DNA of 64,000 nt from Albula goreensis (lineage: Eukaryota; Chordata; Actinopteri; Albuliformes; Albulidae): assembly GCA_022829145.1 (NCBI GenBank), contig CM040741.1, positions 54,990,180 to 55,054,179 on the forward strand, read 5' to 3'. The first letter of the stretch is position 1. Every line of letters begins with the position of its first letter. The position numbers and the translations under genes are program-made. Below are positions 43,650 through 54,844 of the stretch, piece after piece. The notes beneath the pieces were generated by a model, which did not search any database, was not told where the DNA came from, and worked only from the letters and a program-made list of their open reading frames with translations.

Positions 43650-45520
43650 TAAGAGTGTTTTATACTTAACAGCTCTGAGAGTTTATATTCCCTGACCATC
43701 TAATGCATCTTTGGATAGTCGCGTCCATCCATTCCTTCTTCTCTTAACACATTGCCCTGAATGTACCCACAGGAGCTATAGCCCCCACTCTTCTTCATTT
43801 TTCTGTATCACTCAACAGTAAAGTAACTATTTGGAAGATTATCAACAGTTAAGCAAGATTACGTTTAAAGCAGTCAACGTTGTATGATATTTGGAATTCC
43901 CCATCATCCTATTTAACGGTTTATTGCCACTGTTGAGAATTATGGTCCTGTAGATTTACAGGGGTCTATGTGAGGCACACCGTGCTGTTGACATAGCTAG
44001 AAAATCAATTATACAGCCAGGCCAGTTCCCAGAATCATTTAAAAGCACATGTTCTCAATTGTGAAGCTACATTTTTTGCGATTGCAAAATCGATTGACTC
44101 AACCAAGAAAACAAAGGGAAAGTGGGAGAGAGACAACCGAGGTGAATACTGTGGGCTTTTACTGGATGTCATCCTGATTTGTCCTCTTTAGATTATGCAT
44201 TTTGCTGGTTGTTTCTCAATGTCCAGCCCCACTGAGAAATAACTGTGACACAGAAACAGCTCTAGCCCACAAATGGCTGAAGCCCAGAAACAGCTACAGT
44301 ATGTCCCTGGCCGTAGCATGCGCATAGTAATAGTACATACATGCCTGTAGCAACTTCTTACAAGATTTTATGTTTAATAAGAGTGGTATTCTACAGTTAC
44401 ATTTGATTGTAAAATTGCTAAAAGCCTATTTGTAAATAGGGTATAATTTGATAGGGTATAATATTTGAATATGTCTACAATATGCTAAGATTTATTAATG
44501 ATTCAAGTCAAGCTTTAATATCACAACTTTAAAATCTGTGGAGTTATTAGCCAGCATAGCTTGAGCAGAGTCCAAACAATAAAATGTCAATTTACTGCCT
44601 ACTTGTTTGCAACATGTCATGAAAAAATGTAATAATGAACAGAGTAATTGTTAGTAACCAATAGCAACATTCCCTTAAAATAAACTATGGTTGTAGATTA
44701 AATAATTAAATAGCCTATTTGTTAAATGGCCTATTTTATATTGAAATGCATCTTTCCCAATGTGATAATTTCATATCATTTTTAGTACATTTTATGTTAA
44801 AGAGAGCCATTTAAAAGGTATTTTTTATCAAGGTATGTGTATATTTACAAAGTATTTTATTTTCAGAGTTCATTTTGCACAAGCCTTGGCTTGAAATTCA
44901 TGATAAAAGATATGCTCAACAATTATGCTGAAATATATCAACATCCTAATGTTACTTTGCCCTGATTTTCAACCTCCATCTCTATCCAATGTGCCATTTC
45001 TTTCCAAACAATACATATTTTGCCTTGTATTGTGTGTTTGGGTTTAGTGCCCAGAAACTGTAACCAAAAACCTGGCATATGCCATAAACTCAACATTAAA
45101 AGCATAGACAAACAAAGAGCGGCACAAGAACATCTTTGTGTTCTTATACTGTTTTAAAGATTTCTTATGCCTTTTTTTAAATTTGGCAGATTATAGTTAT
45201 GTCAACACCATGAAATCACCTGACACATCACCTCACCCCTCCCCTGTCACTCTCCAAAATAATGGTGATGAAATTTTAAAAAAATGTCAGCCATTAGGGA
45301 AAAAATACAGTTATGCTCTACCAATCCCATGTTTTCTCATCTAATCACTTTAGCTTTACCTTAATACTTCTCACATCCTCCCCCATTTTATCGGCTTGCT
45401 CTTCTGTCTGTCCACCTTCTTGGCTGTTTGTCTGTCTGTCATCTGTATAAGTTCCATCTTTAAACTAATCCATTTGTATCCCAGCTTGTCAATCCATCCC
45501 CCTGTCTATCTGTCTACCAT
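43650..45520. other. AT-rich unique DNA
   Basis: Long single-copy region with no open frame above about 70 codons that shows any domain. GCATGCGCAT at about 44317 is only a half NRF1 site. No mobile element recognised. Confidence 0.45.
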
Positions 45521-45529
45521 GTGTCAGAC

Positions 45530-45915
45530 CTCTCTCTCTCGCTCTTTCTCTCGCTCTCTCTGTGTGAGAGCAAGTGAATGAGAAGGCCTTGTCCCCGTGG
45601 TAACGCAGCAAAAAGCCAAAGGGCCCCTACAGGAAAACAGCATGCTGACACTTTGACAGTTTGCCATGAGTGACGTCTGATCTGTACAAATTTCAGGACT
45701 AATAAATCTACCTGTCAGAGCGGGAGACTTGAAAGGCCCAGAGCCCTGCGGCACAGCTTTAACACAACTCCTGTTGATGAAATTCTGTAGGCTGGAGAAT
45801 TATAGCTGTCAGAAAAACGCCCACATCAAATCTGAAGGCTTGGCTTTCTCTTCGCTTTTTTGTATCTCTCTCCCTCTCATCTCTCTTTCTTCTTTCTCTT
45901 TCTCTCTCTCCCTCA
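45530..45915 (+). repeat. CT-rich tracts
   Basis: CTCTCTCGCTCTTTCTCTCG-type sequence at about 45530-45563 and a second C/T tract at 45845-45915, with unique sequence between. Confidence 0.7.
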
Positions 45916-46117
45916 AGACCATGTCTCTTCATTTCCTGTGCTCCTTATCTGCTCATCTGCTTTAGCCAATGAAATGATGGAGAATGGCATCTAATATGAC
46001 ATCTCCCACTGGCAACCTATTATGACATCACCCTGGACACCCTTTATAATCCCCCACACTCTCATGTTATGTTCTCAATTTCCCCTTTACTTCAGCCAAA
46101 CACAATGACACACAAAT

Positions 46118-46118
<1 letters not shown>

Positions 46119-46145
<27 letters not shown>
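46119..46145 (+). repeat. (CA)n microsatellite
   Basis: A perfect CA run with loose CACA sequence to about 46180. Confidence 0.9.
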
Positions 46146-46149
<4 letters not shown>

Positions 46150-46579
46150 TCACACATTCAGACACTTACACTCACACTTAACTCATGAAACAGGACAAAA
46201 ATGATAACAGTGTTATTAGGCGTTCCAGACGCCTGGCATCACTCTGCTCGGTTCCTGGGGGCTTTTGTATCATTGACTTGTCATGGCTGTAAGTACCTTG
46301 TCAAAGGGAATTAATGTTACCATTTGGGGGGTTAAACAGGGTACAAGCTGGATGCATATGAGTCGATTCCTCCATGATTTTGTTTTCTTTATTTCTTGGG
46401 GGGAAGGGGGGTGGAATTTGATACTGATTCAGCTTTCATCGGCACTGCTCCCTCCCTTTTTCTCACACTCATCCAACTCTGTGCACATCTTTTTTTTTCT
46501 GCCTGAGGATTTTGATTGACACTGCTTTTAATCTCACAAGAGGTATTCTGTGGGCAGTAATTCCTCAGCCAGTCACATA

Positions 46580-46880
46580 ACACATTCATACATTCAAAGG
46601 TATCATATTTGAACCTTTGAAAAAATTCAGGGGGAAGGGTAAAAGTTCATCCGATGGAATATGAAGAATATCGATTTAAATGTCAAAAGAATAATATTTT
46701 TCTCATATCTATGGAAGATGGTGAAGACTGATGATTTGCTGGCGGCATCATAAATCACAAACAAAGCGGCCTGTTTGATCATCCGAATACGCAGATAAAT
46801 ACATAAACACATTGAGCTGTTTGACAGATTTATGGGGAAATTATGAAAATACCTGTCACTCCCTGCCTCTGCCTGAGCCT
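46580..46880. promoter_or_regulatory. Possible conserved element with paired TCF/LEF motifs
   Basis: TTCAAAGG at 46593-46600 and CCTTTGAA at 46614-46621 form an inverted TCF/LEF pair. Downstream come ATCGATTTAAATG, GGCATCATAAATCAC and TTTGATCATCCG words in repeat-free sequence. No frame is open through it. Wnt responsiveness is inference from motifs alone. Confidence 0.35.
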
Positions 46881-47540
46881 GTCACAGGGCCATGCCTTTA
46901 TCAGACAACTGGATGCACTATGCTGTGAACTCAGGTCACACCTTGCTTGAAGTCATGCTCCACACCACAGCATGGCTTACATGTTTAATTGCAAAACTGG
47001 CACTTTGGTGCTTTTCATAAAATCCTGACAATGCCAGTGCCTATTGTGGTGAAGAGTAGTCCAACAGGGAGTAACAAATGGATGATGTTGCAGTCATAGA
47101 ACACATCTACTGTCATGACTGAGAATTACAACCAAGGGGATAAAAGAAGAAAGGCATTATTAATGTATCTATTTTTAGAAGATATGTTACACCTACTGAA
47201 TAAATAATTAGTAAGGAAGTATCAGAATATGAAGGAAGCTGTGTATGAAGGAAGCTTGAGTAATTTATTTCCTAATCATTCGACCATGAAAGACCAAAAC
47301 AAATAACTGCAATTGATAGTTCCATGATACAGAAGGTAGGAGCAGTTTAAAAATAAACAAAATTAACTAAATTCTATAATTAATCAAATACGTTCAGTAT
47401 AGTTGCTACTGAAAGCCATTTCAGTTTAAAATAATACAAAAAAGTTTAACAAATTAAGGGTAGATAATTGTCAGGTGGGCTTGAATATTTGAAGTGGGAA
47501 TTCAGGATTGAAAAAGACAACCGCGGTGCCACTGTTTAAC
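46880..47540. other. Unique AT-rich DNA
   Basis: Contains a small duplication of GAAGGAAGCT (47231 and 47246). No gene. Confidence 0.45.
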
Positions 47541-47544
47541 TTTC

Positions 47545-47557
47545 TGACCTTTGACCC
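47545..47557 (-). promoter_or_regulatory. Perfect nuclear-receptor DR1 motif
   Basis: TGACCTTTGACCC is the reverse complement of GGGTCAAAGGTCA, a full direct repeat of the nuclear-receptor half-site with 1-bp spacing (HNF4, NR2F or RXR heterodimer type). It lies in a GC-balanced unique block (47520-47700) that precedes an A16 run. Confidence 0.5.
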
Positions 47558-47709
47558 TAAGGTAAACTTCCAGCATCCCCTGGGGCTGAGTTTCAAGACT
47601 GGGTCTTGGTTAACAACAGAGGCCATGACCGGCCTGTCACCCCTTCACTTAGGCCACACCCTTGGACACTGCTGGGGGTCAAACATATGGGGTTGATCAC
47701 CCCCGCCCC

Positions 47710-47725
47710 AAAAAAAAAAAAAAAC
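47710..47725 (+). repeat. A16 homopolymer
   Basis: A run of about 16 A after CCCCGCCCC. No retrotransposon 3' end was identified upstream. Confidence 0.9.
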
Positions 47726-47779
47726 CTTTTCTTGCACACCTGGCTTTCATTCTTTGCTTTTAAATTTTAATTGAGTGTA

Positions 47780-48170
47780 TTTTCATATGTGTGTGTGCAA
47801 GAGAGACAGAAAAAGAGAGAGGTAGAGATGAGAGGAAAAGAGATACAAAAAAGTAAAAAAAGAGATGTCGTTTATTGCAGTTGTTTATATAAAAATAGAA
47901 CCTTTGAAAACTGAGTATTGCTCTCCAGAAGTAAAATAAAATCTGTGGTTCATACTAATTATATTACATAACTCAGAGCAGCCAAATATTTTTTTATAAT
48001 TTTTGTTGCCTGTACAGCTTTAGAATCGTGAGCTGGATGAAAACATATCTACTGATCTTAGTGTGGCTTCATTAAAAGACTAAAGCAAAGCAGAATGTAA
48101 ATGACAGAAATATTGATAGCCTTCTCCCATTTTTTAAAATAATATCAGTTTTCAATATACTTTTCATAGA
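47780..48170. other. Unique AT-rich DNA with GA-rich patch
   Basis: A purine-rich patch lies at about 47799-47870. No gene and no recognised element. Confidence 0.45.
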
Positions 48171-48179
48171 CTTTGTTGG

Positions 48180-48290
48180 TTGATCTGGGTCCTGGCTCAG
48201 ACTTTGAGATTGTGAGTTACAGTCCTAGCTCCAGTTGTGATTGGAGGGATTAGGGTCTTGTGCAGAGTATAGGGAAGATGACCATATTAA
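48180..48290 (+). mobile_element. Possible degenerate tRNA-derived SINE head
   Basis: GGCTCAGACTTTGAGATTG, then TGAGTTACAGTCCTAGC (B-box-like) and GGGATTAGGGTCTTGTGC follow the order of tRNA-derived SINE heads and their central domain, but each match is weak. Lower confidence than the copies at 31.2 and 59.3 kb. Confidence 0.35.
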
Positions 48291-48515
48291 GAAACAGTAA
48301 AGAAAAGGTTCATATTCATATTCGCCACATAACTGGTGGTCTCTTTACCAATACTGCACCATTTTAAGCTGCCTACATTACAGGGATGGATACAATAATT
48401 GTGTATTGTATCCCTTTCTCTCTAGTCTATTTGAGTTGAGAAAGTCCCCTTTTACCTGAGGGGGTGCATCACCCAGCTGTGATGCATTCTCTTAGCTTGA
48501 CAGTCGCCCCCTCTC

Positions 48516-48535
48516 TGACCTTTGACCTTTGCCCT
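48516..48535 (-). promoter_or_regulatory. Triple nuclear-receptor half-site array (DR1-DR1)
   Basis: TGACCT at 48516, TGACCT at 48523 and TGCCCT at 48530 are each separated by one T. The first two form a perfect DR1 on the minus strand and the third is a near match, giving two overlapping DR1s. The array lies in a repeat-free block between a SINE-like segment and CA arrays. Confidence 0.5.
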
Positions 48536-48784
48536 CTCATTCACCCCATCTCCTCAGACACCCTTACGACACTCATCTGTAATGAAATGAAATGTCAGGT
48601 GAGAGCAGTCGGTATCTCCAGGCTAAAAGCCTGGACATCTCCTCAACACACACACACACTCTCTGTTGAGCTCACACTTCATGTGTTATTTATTATTCAT
48701 CAAGCACATCAAAGTCTGACCCCAGGAGCTTCAAGGACCTGACAGACAGGAGTCCATCCATCATTGCTTGTCACTGAGATGTAC

Positions 48785-49010
48785 TCACACACACACACAC
48801 ACACACACACACTACTTGTGAGAACATTTTGACTGCAACTACACATTGACCAAAACAGATGACCACACACGCCCGCACACACACACACACACACACACAC
48901 TTCTTGTGAGAACATTTTGACTGCAACTACACATTGACCAAAACAGATGACCACACACGCCGGCACACACACACACAGACACACACACACACACACACAC
49001 ACATACACAC
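48785..49010 (+). repeat. 88-bp tandem duplication of a unique segment with CA arrays
   Basis: CTTGTGAGAACATTTTGAC starts at 48815 and again at 48903. The about 65-bp unique parts are almost identical (differing at GCCCGC/GCCGGC) and each is followed by a CA array. A CA array also precedes the first copy (48785-48812). The cluster explains duplicated peptides in the minus-strand frames, which are not genes. Confidence 0.93.
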
Positions 49011-49214
49011 GCAAACATACCACAGATTAACAGAAAGCTGCAAATGCATGTGGCAAGACAGAGCGTTTCCTGTGTAACCCCTCCCTTACTGAGCAGTGAC
49101 CCTTTCACTGCTCCTCCAGCAGCATGTGGGCCATCTCACTGTCACTAAGCCTATAATTAATACACTGTCCCAGTACTCAGTCATGAGCTGCACTGGAAAG
49201 CCTTCTTTCATGCA

Positions 49215-49241
49215 TACACACACACACACACACACACACAC
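49215..49241 (+). repeat. (CA)n microsatellite
   Basis: A perfect CA run in unique sequence. Confidence 0.93.
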
Positions 49242-49242
49242 T

Positions 49243-50475
49243 TCACATACACCATTGTAATTGGTGGCACAAAGCTATATTCCTAATAATGTTTGTTCCA
49301 GTAAAATGCCTTGACCCTCTCTGAGGGACTTTGTTTCTGTGTTTTTTGTAACCAAATCCCACTGCAATGTTACACCACGCTGGGCCTCCTCTTTCTCCTG
49401 CCTCCGTCCCAAAGCTCTGCTGCAGGCACCACTCTGAACATGACCCTGTTTTCATTATTTTAAGTGTGAAGACAAGCCGGGCCCTGCTCATTGAAAAGAA
49501 TGAGAAAAATAAATCAGGGAGAGGGAATAAGAGAAGAAGAGAATTGGTTTTGAGTGAGGTCTGAGAAAACAAAAACTTGACAGCAATATCTTTGCCACAA
49601 AACAATGCTGTCCTCTGAAAACCCAAAATTATATTTTGGACCACCTCATATGAGCAAATGTAGAGGCAAAATTTGAGCAGGAATATAAAATTCAGCACAC
49701 AAAGGCTGGGTCTGTTGAGTTATGATTGGAAAGAAAAACAGAGAAGTTATTTAAGTGACATTTTGACTATAAGACCTTGCTTTGACAAATATTTTTATTA
49801 ATGTGAACAGGAATCGTTTCTCCTACTGCACTCCAGAGTATTAAAAGGAGTCGCTCCATGAAAAGCAGAGAAATATAAGCAGAGAAATATAAAAATAAAT
49901 AGAAAGCAAACGGCCTCCATATTTTATTATGTCACCTTTGAGAGCTGTGGGACCCTGTGTTTAAAGTCCAAGCCAAACACTTGGAAGTTTGCACAGTCAT
50001 AAATTAGCAGCTTGACAGTCAAAAGTGTTCAAAGTAATTTGTGGAAAAAATAAAAAATGAACTGACCCCCCACCCTGTATTTTGAATTCTCAACAGATCT
50101 TTTTTTTATTTCAGAGTTTGAAACGGAGTAGATGTTGGAGACCAACATTTGTATTTCATATATTTTCATTAACAAACAAAATTACAAAGTCTTGAATTCA
50201 TTTTCTCGTAGTTTATCTGTCAAACAACCATTTTGGAAAAGCACGATAGTGTGTGTGTGTCTGCAATAATGTCTTCAACACTCATCATGACAACATTTGC
50301 AAAAATAAATGGATTGATTGAGTAAAGACAGAAAAAAGGCAAAAAAGAAGGAAAGCATCTGTCTGCAGTGTGGGCAGATGGAACCATTCAAACACACTTC
50401 AGTCAGATGGACCATGGTTGCTAAGCAGCCGGAGTGATTACGTGAGAGGGGTAATTCTGGGAAACTCGGCCCAGT
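49243..50475. other. Unique non-coding DNA
   Basis: A 151-codon minus-strand frame at 49243-49698 has no recognisable domain or repeat and no splice context. The rest is AT-rich single-copy sequence. Confidence 0.4.
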
Positions 50476-50479
50476 ATCT

Positions 50480-50492
50480 TGACCTCTGACAG
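50480..50492 (-). promoter_or_regulatory. Imperfect DR1-like motif
   Basis: TGACCT, C, TGACAG: the first half-site is perfect and the second is one base off TGACCG/TGACCT-type usage. Noted because two perfect DR1s lie 2-3 kb away. Confidence 0.25.
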
Positions 50493-50499
50493 GTATGTG

Positions 50500-51030
50500 A
50501 CTACGAGCCTGTGCTGCACAGTCTGATTCATCACATTGTCATGAAACACCAAATCAAAGCAGCCCCTATTAAAAAGCTATTCAGTACAACATATGGCAAA
50601 ATTTTAAAATCAAATTAAATAATACGATGAACACATTTTTCAATGGATGTTAAAATAAATACATAGCACATGTTGCATAATTGTTCATTATGATGTCTTT
50701 ATATATACACATGAAAAGCATAACAAATGAAAAGGTTTTCGTTCCAATAAACTTCAAGTCAGAAAAACATGTAATCAAGAAATCCCCACTTGACCATCTC
50801 CAAATCCATATTTTTATGTACAGTCATGTGTACATATATCTTACAACTATATATTGCATATCAGTATGCATTCTTATTACATATGGAACTGCCACAATTT
50901 TAGTGTGTTTTCCCACAATTTTAATTGCTTTGTTTATATTTGCTGAATTTGTATGTGCATTAAAGTATGAATATTATTTTGAGGAATGAATTTCAGCACA
51001 TAGATTGACCATGATTCCTGTTTTTTCCTT
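50500..51030. other. Very AT-rich unique DNA
   Basis: A 102-codon frame at 50681-50989 is rich in Ile/Tyr/Phe as expected from AT-rich chance sequence. No gene. Confidence 0.5.
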
Positions 51031-51330
51031 TTCCTTCAGCGTGCTCTGTGACGGTCTGTCTGAACTACGGGTGCTTATTCCATTACAGCTGTCCCACTGG
51101 GACCAGTGGCTCACCCGCCCGGGAAGGTGGTAATTTGGTTTGGATTAGCGACAGATTACCTCGCCTGCCACATTGAATGTGACAAAACTCTCACCTGGAA
51201 GGAAGATTAACTCAACAGGGGGGCTTCAGTAGAGCTCTTAAGATCCATTTTCATTAGACCGCTTCTCTCCACACTTCACACGGCTACCTCACCACTGCAA
51301 CTTCACAGCCTTCAGACATTAAGATGATTA
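51030..51330. promoter_or_regulatory. Possible conserved non-coding element
   Basis: A repeat-free block beginning after a splice-acceptor-like TTCCTTTTCCTTCAG (ends near 51039) and containing GGTAATTTGGTTTGGATTAG, CGACAGATTACC, GGAAGATTAACTC and CATTTTCATTAGACCGC. No consensus donor closes an exon in a useful frame, so a CNE is the more likely reading. Confidence 0.38.
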
Positions 51331-52015
51331 TGAATTCCTGAGAGCATAGTATATTGATGGGCCTGCCCCACAGTCTGAGTCAAATCCAGCACCAGTGTTG
51401 ACTCACAATGAGAGTCACATGGGGAGAGAGGGTTTGGTTTAGCAAGGCAATACCACAGTGTGGAAAACAGGAGGTTGAATTATGTTGTGCTGTAAAGCAT
51501 GGGACATTTTAGTGATAGGACAGGTCTAAATATAATGCATTCACAACAGTGAAGAAAAATTGGGTAATGGTAAAAAAAAATAAAAAATAAAAATAAGATG
51601 ATTGTTGATTGTTGTGTTAATGGCAATGATTCTGTTGATTGGTGGGTTTTCTCTTCTGTTACATTTAACATAGTAGAAATCCATGAGTATCTTTGAAGAT
51701 CATTTAGTGGCCTTGTCTTAACATGAACCAAAGATCCCCTGGGACAGCTAAATAGTGTCGTATGCCTTTTCCAGAGGCATATAGTTAAAGTAAGCCACCT
51801 GTATGATTGATCTAATCAGTGTTGAAAATACATTTGTTGTTCTCCTTGCAAACTGGATTGCATGTAGACAAACTCCATATACAAATGTAGACCTCTTGTT
51901 ATACACTGCATCAGTAGCCAGGCAAAATTTGCCAGGTATTTATGGTAATTATTCATTTTCACTGCAGTCCCTGTTTGTATCTTTGTTAGCTTTACACGGT
52001 TATAAACTCTTATGT
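51330..52015. other. Unique AT-rich DNA
   Basis: Includes an A-rich run (about 51570-51598) and 5' parts of frames that continue into the GC-rich patch. No gene supported. Confidence 0.45.
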
Positions 52016-52445
52016 GGATTGGCAGTGGCAGGATGGGTCTGTGGCCAGGGGTCGCAGGCAGGAGAACAGAGGAGGGGCCCAGAACATGGGGGTGATGGCC
52101 CAGGTCAGCCCCAAAACAACGGGAGATGGCACTTTGATCCACCACGGGCCCTACAGAGCCTCCAGACAGACACACACCCGGGCCCTGCCTCGCTGCACAC
52201 AGGATTGTCTTCGCACGCGGCCAACCCTGCGTCAGCTCACATTTCTCAGCCAGGGCCCTGACGGCTCGGATGTGCAAATCCATTATCACACCCGCCCGCC
52301 ACAACACCGGCCATGTCCTCCGTTATTGCAGTTTGTCTGGGTCCGCCCCCTCATCCCTCCCTCACCCCGTTTAATTCTGCCTTTCACCAAAGGAACAAAT
52401 ATTGACACCAAATCAAATAAAGCAAGGCCTGTGCCTGACAGATGA
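52016..52445. other. GC-rich patch open in several frames
   Basis: About 430 bp of GC-rich unique sequence with several CpGs, in AT-rich surroundings. A 152-codon plus frame (from 51803), a 143-codon plus frame (52014-52445) and a 163-codon minus frame (51816-52307) overlap over it, as expected when GC content removes stop codons. None shows a known domain. It could be a small CpG-rich regulatory block or a CNE; a gene is unlikely but not excluded. Confidence 0.45.
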
Positions 52446-52449
52446 AAGC

Positions 52450-53175
52450 CAAAAAAGTGTCAGTCTTCCTTTCCTCTACGATGTCCATTTAATAGGTTAG
52501 GGGATTTGAATGGATTTGAAACCCCATGCCAAGGAGCTGCTGGGGACCCAGTACCCCTCCCCCTTCCCCTGAGTGTTCTCCTCCTCTGTCTTAACCCTCT
52601 CTGAACTCTTCACCCCTGCTTGGACTAAACCGCTCCTCTGCTATGGGACATCCTGTTTGTTTTTCCCCTCCCACCAACCACCTCTAGAGGGGCAAAAGAG
52701 AGTTTCCATCTACCACTGTGGTAGACTGAATATGCCACCTGCCTCAATAGAATTTGCTGTCATATTTTCACTGAAAACAGTGATATCTGGTTTGCCATCA
52801 TCCCAAGCACAAGTGTAAACAGAAAGTAGCATAAGAGAACCATGTGAGTACTTTTATCAGTGAGATGTGAAGTAATGGGATGTGGAGAGCCATTAATAGC
52901 AGTTGATGTACAGGTAACTTTTTATGCTCTTTATGGGACATAAAGTTTTGTCTTTGAGGGCTTTCTATCCTCAACATACCTTTTTACCACAGTTTTCTGT
53001 TTCAAGCCTTGCATTTTAATTGGCAATGACATTTTTTAAATGGCGATTGAAACTAACAGAACATTCCATGAGTGCCACTGAACTGAGTCAGATTGCCAGG
53101 TCAAATCTAAGTATATAGTCTACAACAAGGCAGAACTGGTGTCATCATATGTGTGTGTGAACATGCATACTCACT
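52450..53175. other. Unique non-coding DNA
   Basis: A CT- and C-rich start (52550-52690), then AT-rich. No gene. Confidence 0.45.
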
Positions 53176-53199
53176 CACACACACACACACACACACACA
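53176..53199 (+). repeat. (CA)n microsatellite
   Basis: A CA run in unique sequence. A second loose one with CGCACGCGCACAC lies at about 53698-53726. Confidence 0.9.
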
Positions 53200-54100
53200 T
53201 GCAGGCCTCCAATACACACACAGGAACAATAACTGTACTGTTCTCCAATGACACATGACTCAAAGTGCAGTCAATGTACCTGTCACCTGCAGACTTAAAC
53301 CTGAGGCGAGATTTGATTGAATTAAGCTGCAGCAGTAAATGAAATAGCAGATAGCTTTGTGCCTTTTTCTGCGTTCTTTCAATTCGCTGACAGCGAAAAG
53401 TGATAAGGTTCCTCTTTTCTGTTAGTCTCCCAGTTAGTTTAGCTTCAAAGGTTATCGTTTAAAATTTCTGAGGCAGGAATCAGAGGTGAAATGAAGCTGG
53501 AAAAGATTTGAAGAGCTTTGATGAAAGCACAATCCCAGAGAAAGTTTGTGTGATCAAAAAGACCTTTTCAAAGTACAATACCATCTCAAGTTGCCAAATA
53601 GGCAGATTTATAATTTTTTGTTGACACTTTCACAGACCTGACTCTAATATAAACACATAAATGCATGCACACACAAACACAAAACGCACTCATAGGTACG
53701 CACACACACGCACGCGCACACACACAATGATTCAGAAAAGGTTTAAAATAATCGAGAGCTCTTTTCTGTCTCTGCCATTGTTACTAAAGTTTTGACACAG
53801 CATTTCTTAGTAAACTTTCTCCATCATTTAGCCTTTAACTATACCAGGCACATCAAGCCCATGAGGGAGAGGAGATGTATGGTGAATGGAAGGAAATGAC
53901 AGAGATAAATAATTAAGATGTGGTCTTTAATGCCAAAATTCCAAAATGAAAGCCTCTCTCTGTTTTGTCTCCACCTTCCACTGTCACTGACAGACGGAGC
54001 CTATGTGCTCTGAGCTTCATTGTGTCACCTGGGTTTGCCGCACTGATTTAGATTAGGTGTCCCCTTGGCAAAGCATCTCCACCCGACCTCTCAGTGGGAC
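53200..54100. other. Unique non-coding DNA
   Basis: AT-leaning sequence with no open frame in the 60+ codon range and no recognised element. Confidence 0.5.
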
Positions 54101-54180
54101 GATTAACTATACCTCCACCTTACTCCTCAGAGTGCAAGATTAATTAAACCTCCACCTATTTCCTCAGAGTGCAAGATTAA
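54101..54180 (+). repeat. 37-bp tandem duplication carrying GATTAA cores
   Basis: Units start GATTAACTATACCTCCACC (54101) and GATTAATTAAACCTCCACC (54138), and a third copy begins GATTAATA (54175) and breaks off. Each full unit ends CCTCAGAGTGCAA. A diverged partial unit may precede it (about 54070-54100). Each boundary carries a homeodomain-type GATTA core, spaced 37 bp. Confidence 0.9.
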
Positions 54181-54199
54181 TATGGTCATGTAGGCCCCG

Positions 54200-54600
54200 G
54201 AACAATTCCATTTCCCTTCTGTTTTACTCTACAAAAAAACATGGTGTGGGAAGCACCATTATGTGGAATGGTGCAAATGTGGCCCCCTGGCTACTAGTTG
54301 ATAAATACTGTGCCAGATTATGTAGGCTATTATTAGCCTTATTATAATATGGCACTTCAATATTCATGTACTTATTGCTTCCTGCATGCTGCACAGTCAG
54401 TCATCTCCTAGTCTAATTCATTTTGTGTAACTTAAGTAAACACAAGCCACAACAATATTTAACCCAATCGAGCATTGATTTATATGACTTAAATTTATTT
54501 AATTTAGTACACCCACACTTTCATAAAAAAGTAATAAAAAGTAACAAAGATATATTGGCATGGCAGAGAGACAGAGAGAAGGCAAAGAGTGAGATTGTTG
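54200..54600. other. Unique AT-rich DNA
   Basis: No gene or repeat. Leads into the compound microsatellite. Confidence 0.5.

Positions 54601-54662
<62 letters not shown>
54600..54662 (+). repeat. Compound (TG)n-(GA)21 microsatellite
   Basis: A short TG run is followed by a perfect AG array of about 42 bp (54621-54662). Confidence 0.96.
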
Positions 54663-54665
<3 letters not shown>

Positions 54666-54844
54666 AGGTCACAGAATGAACAAGCTGGCCCTCTCTGCCT
54701 CCTGACAAAATTTTAAACAGGTTTGAAAAATGACCCTCATTTCTCAGTGCTGAAAACCCTTTTCACTTTTGGCTTCACTTGGCTTTTCACTTTTACTGTG
54801 TTTGGCAGATGATGCTACCCAAGCCTAGCATCCAAACTCCCTGA

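Noticed and set aside
44312-44325. Second NRF1 site
   Set aside because: Only GCATGCGCAT is present, half of the palindromic consensus.
45170-45345. Exon starting after a TTTAAATTTGGCAG acceptor
   Set aside because: Open for about 50 codons to a stop, but without domain, polyadenylation context or an upstream partner.
48815-48990. CRISPR-like direct repeats
   Set aside because: Only two units, with CA microsatellite as the apparent spacer, in a eukaryotic genome context; it is a tandem duplication.
49243-49698. 151-codon minus-strand frame
   Set aside because: Longest frame outside simple repeats apart from 51.8-52.3 kb, but it has no recognisable domain, is a single exon and begins in unremarkable AT-rich DNA.
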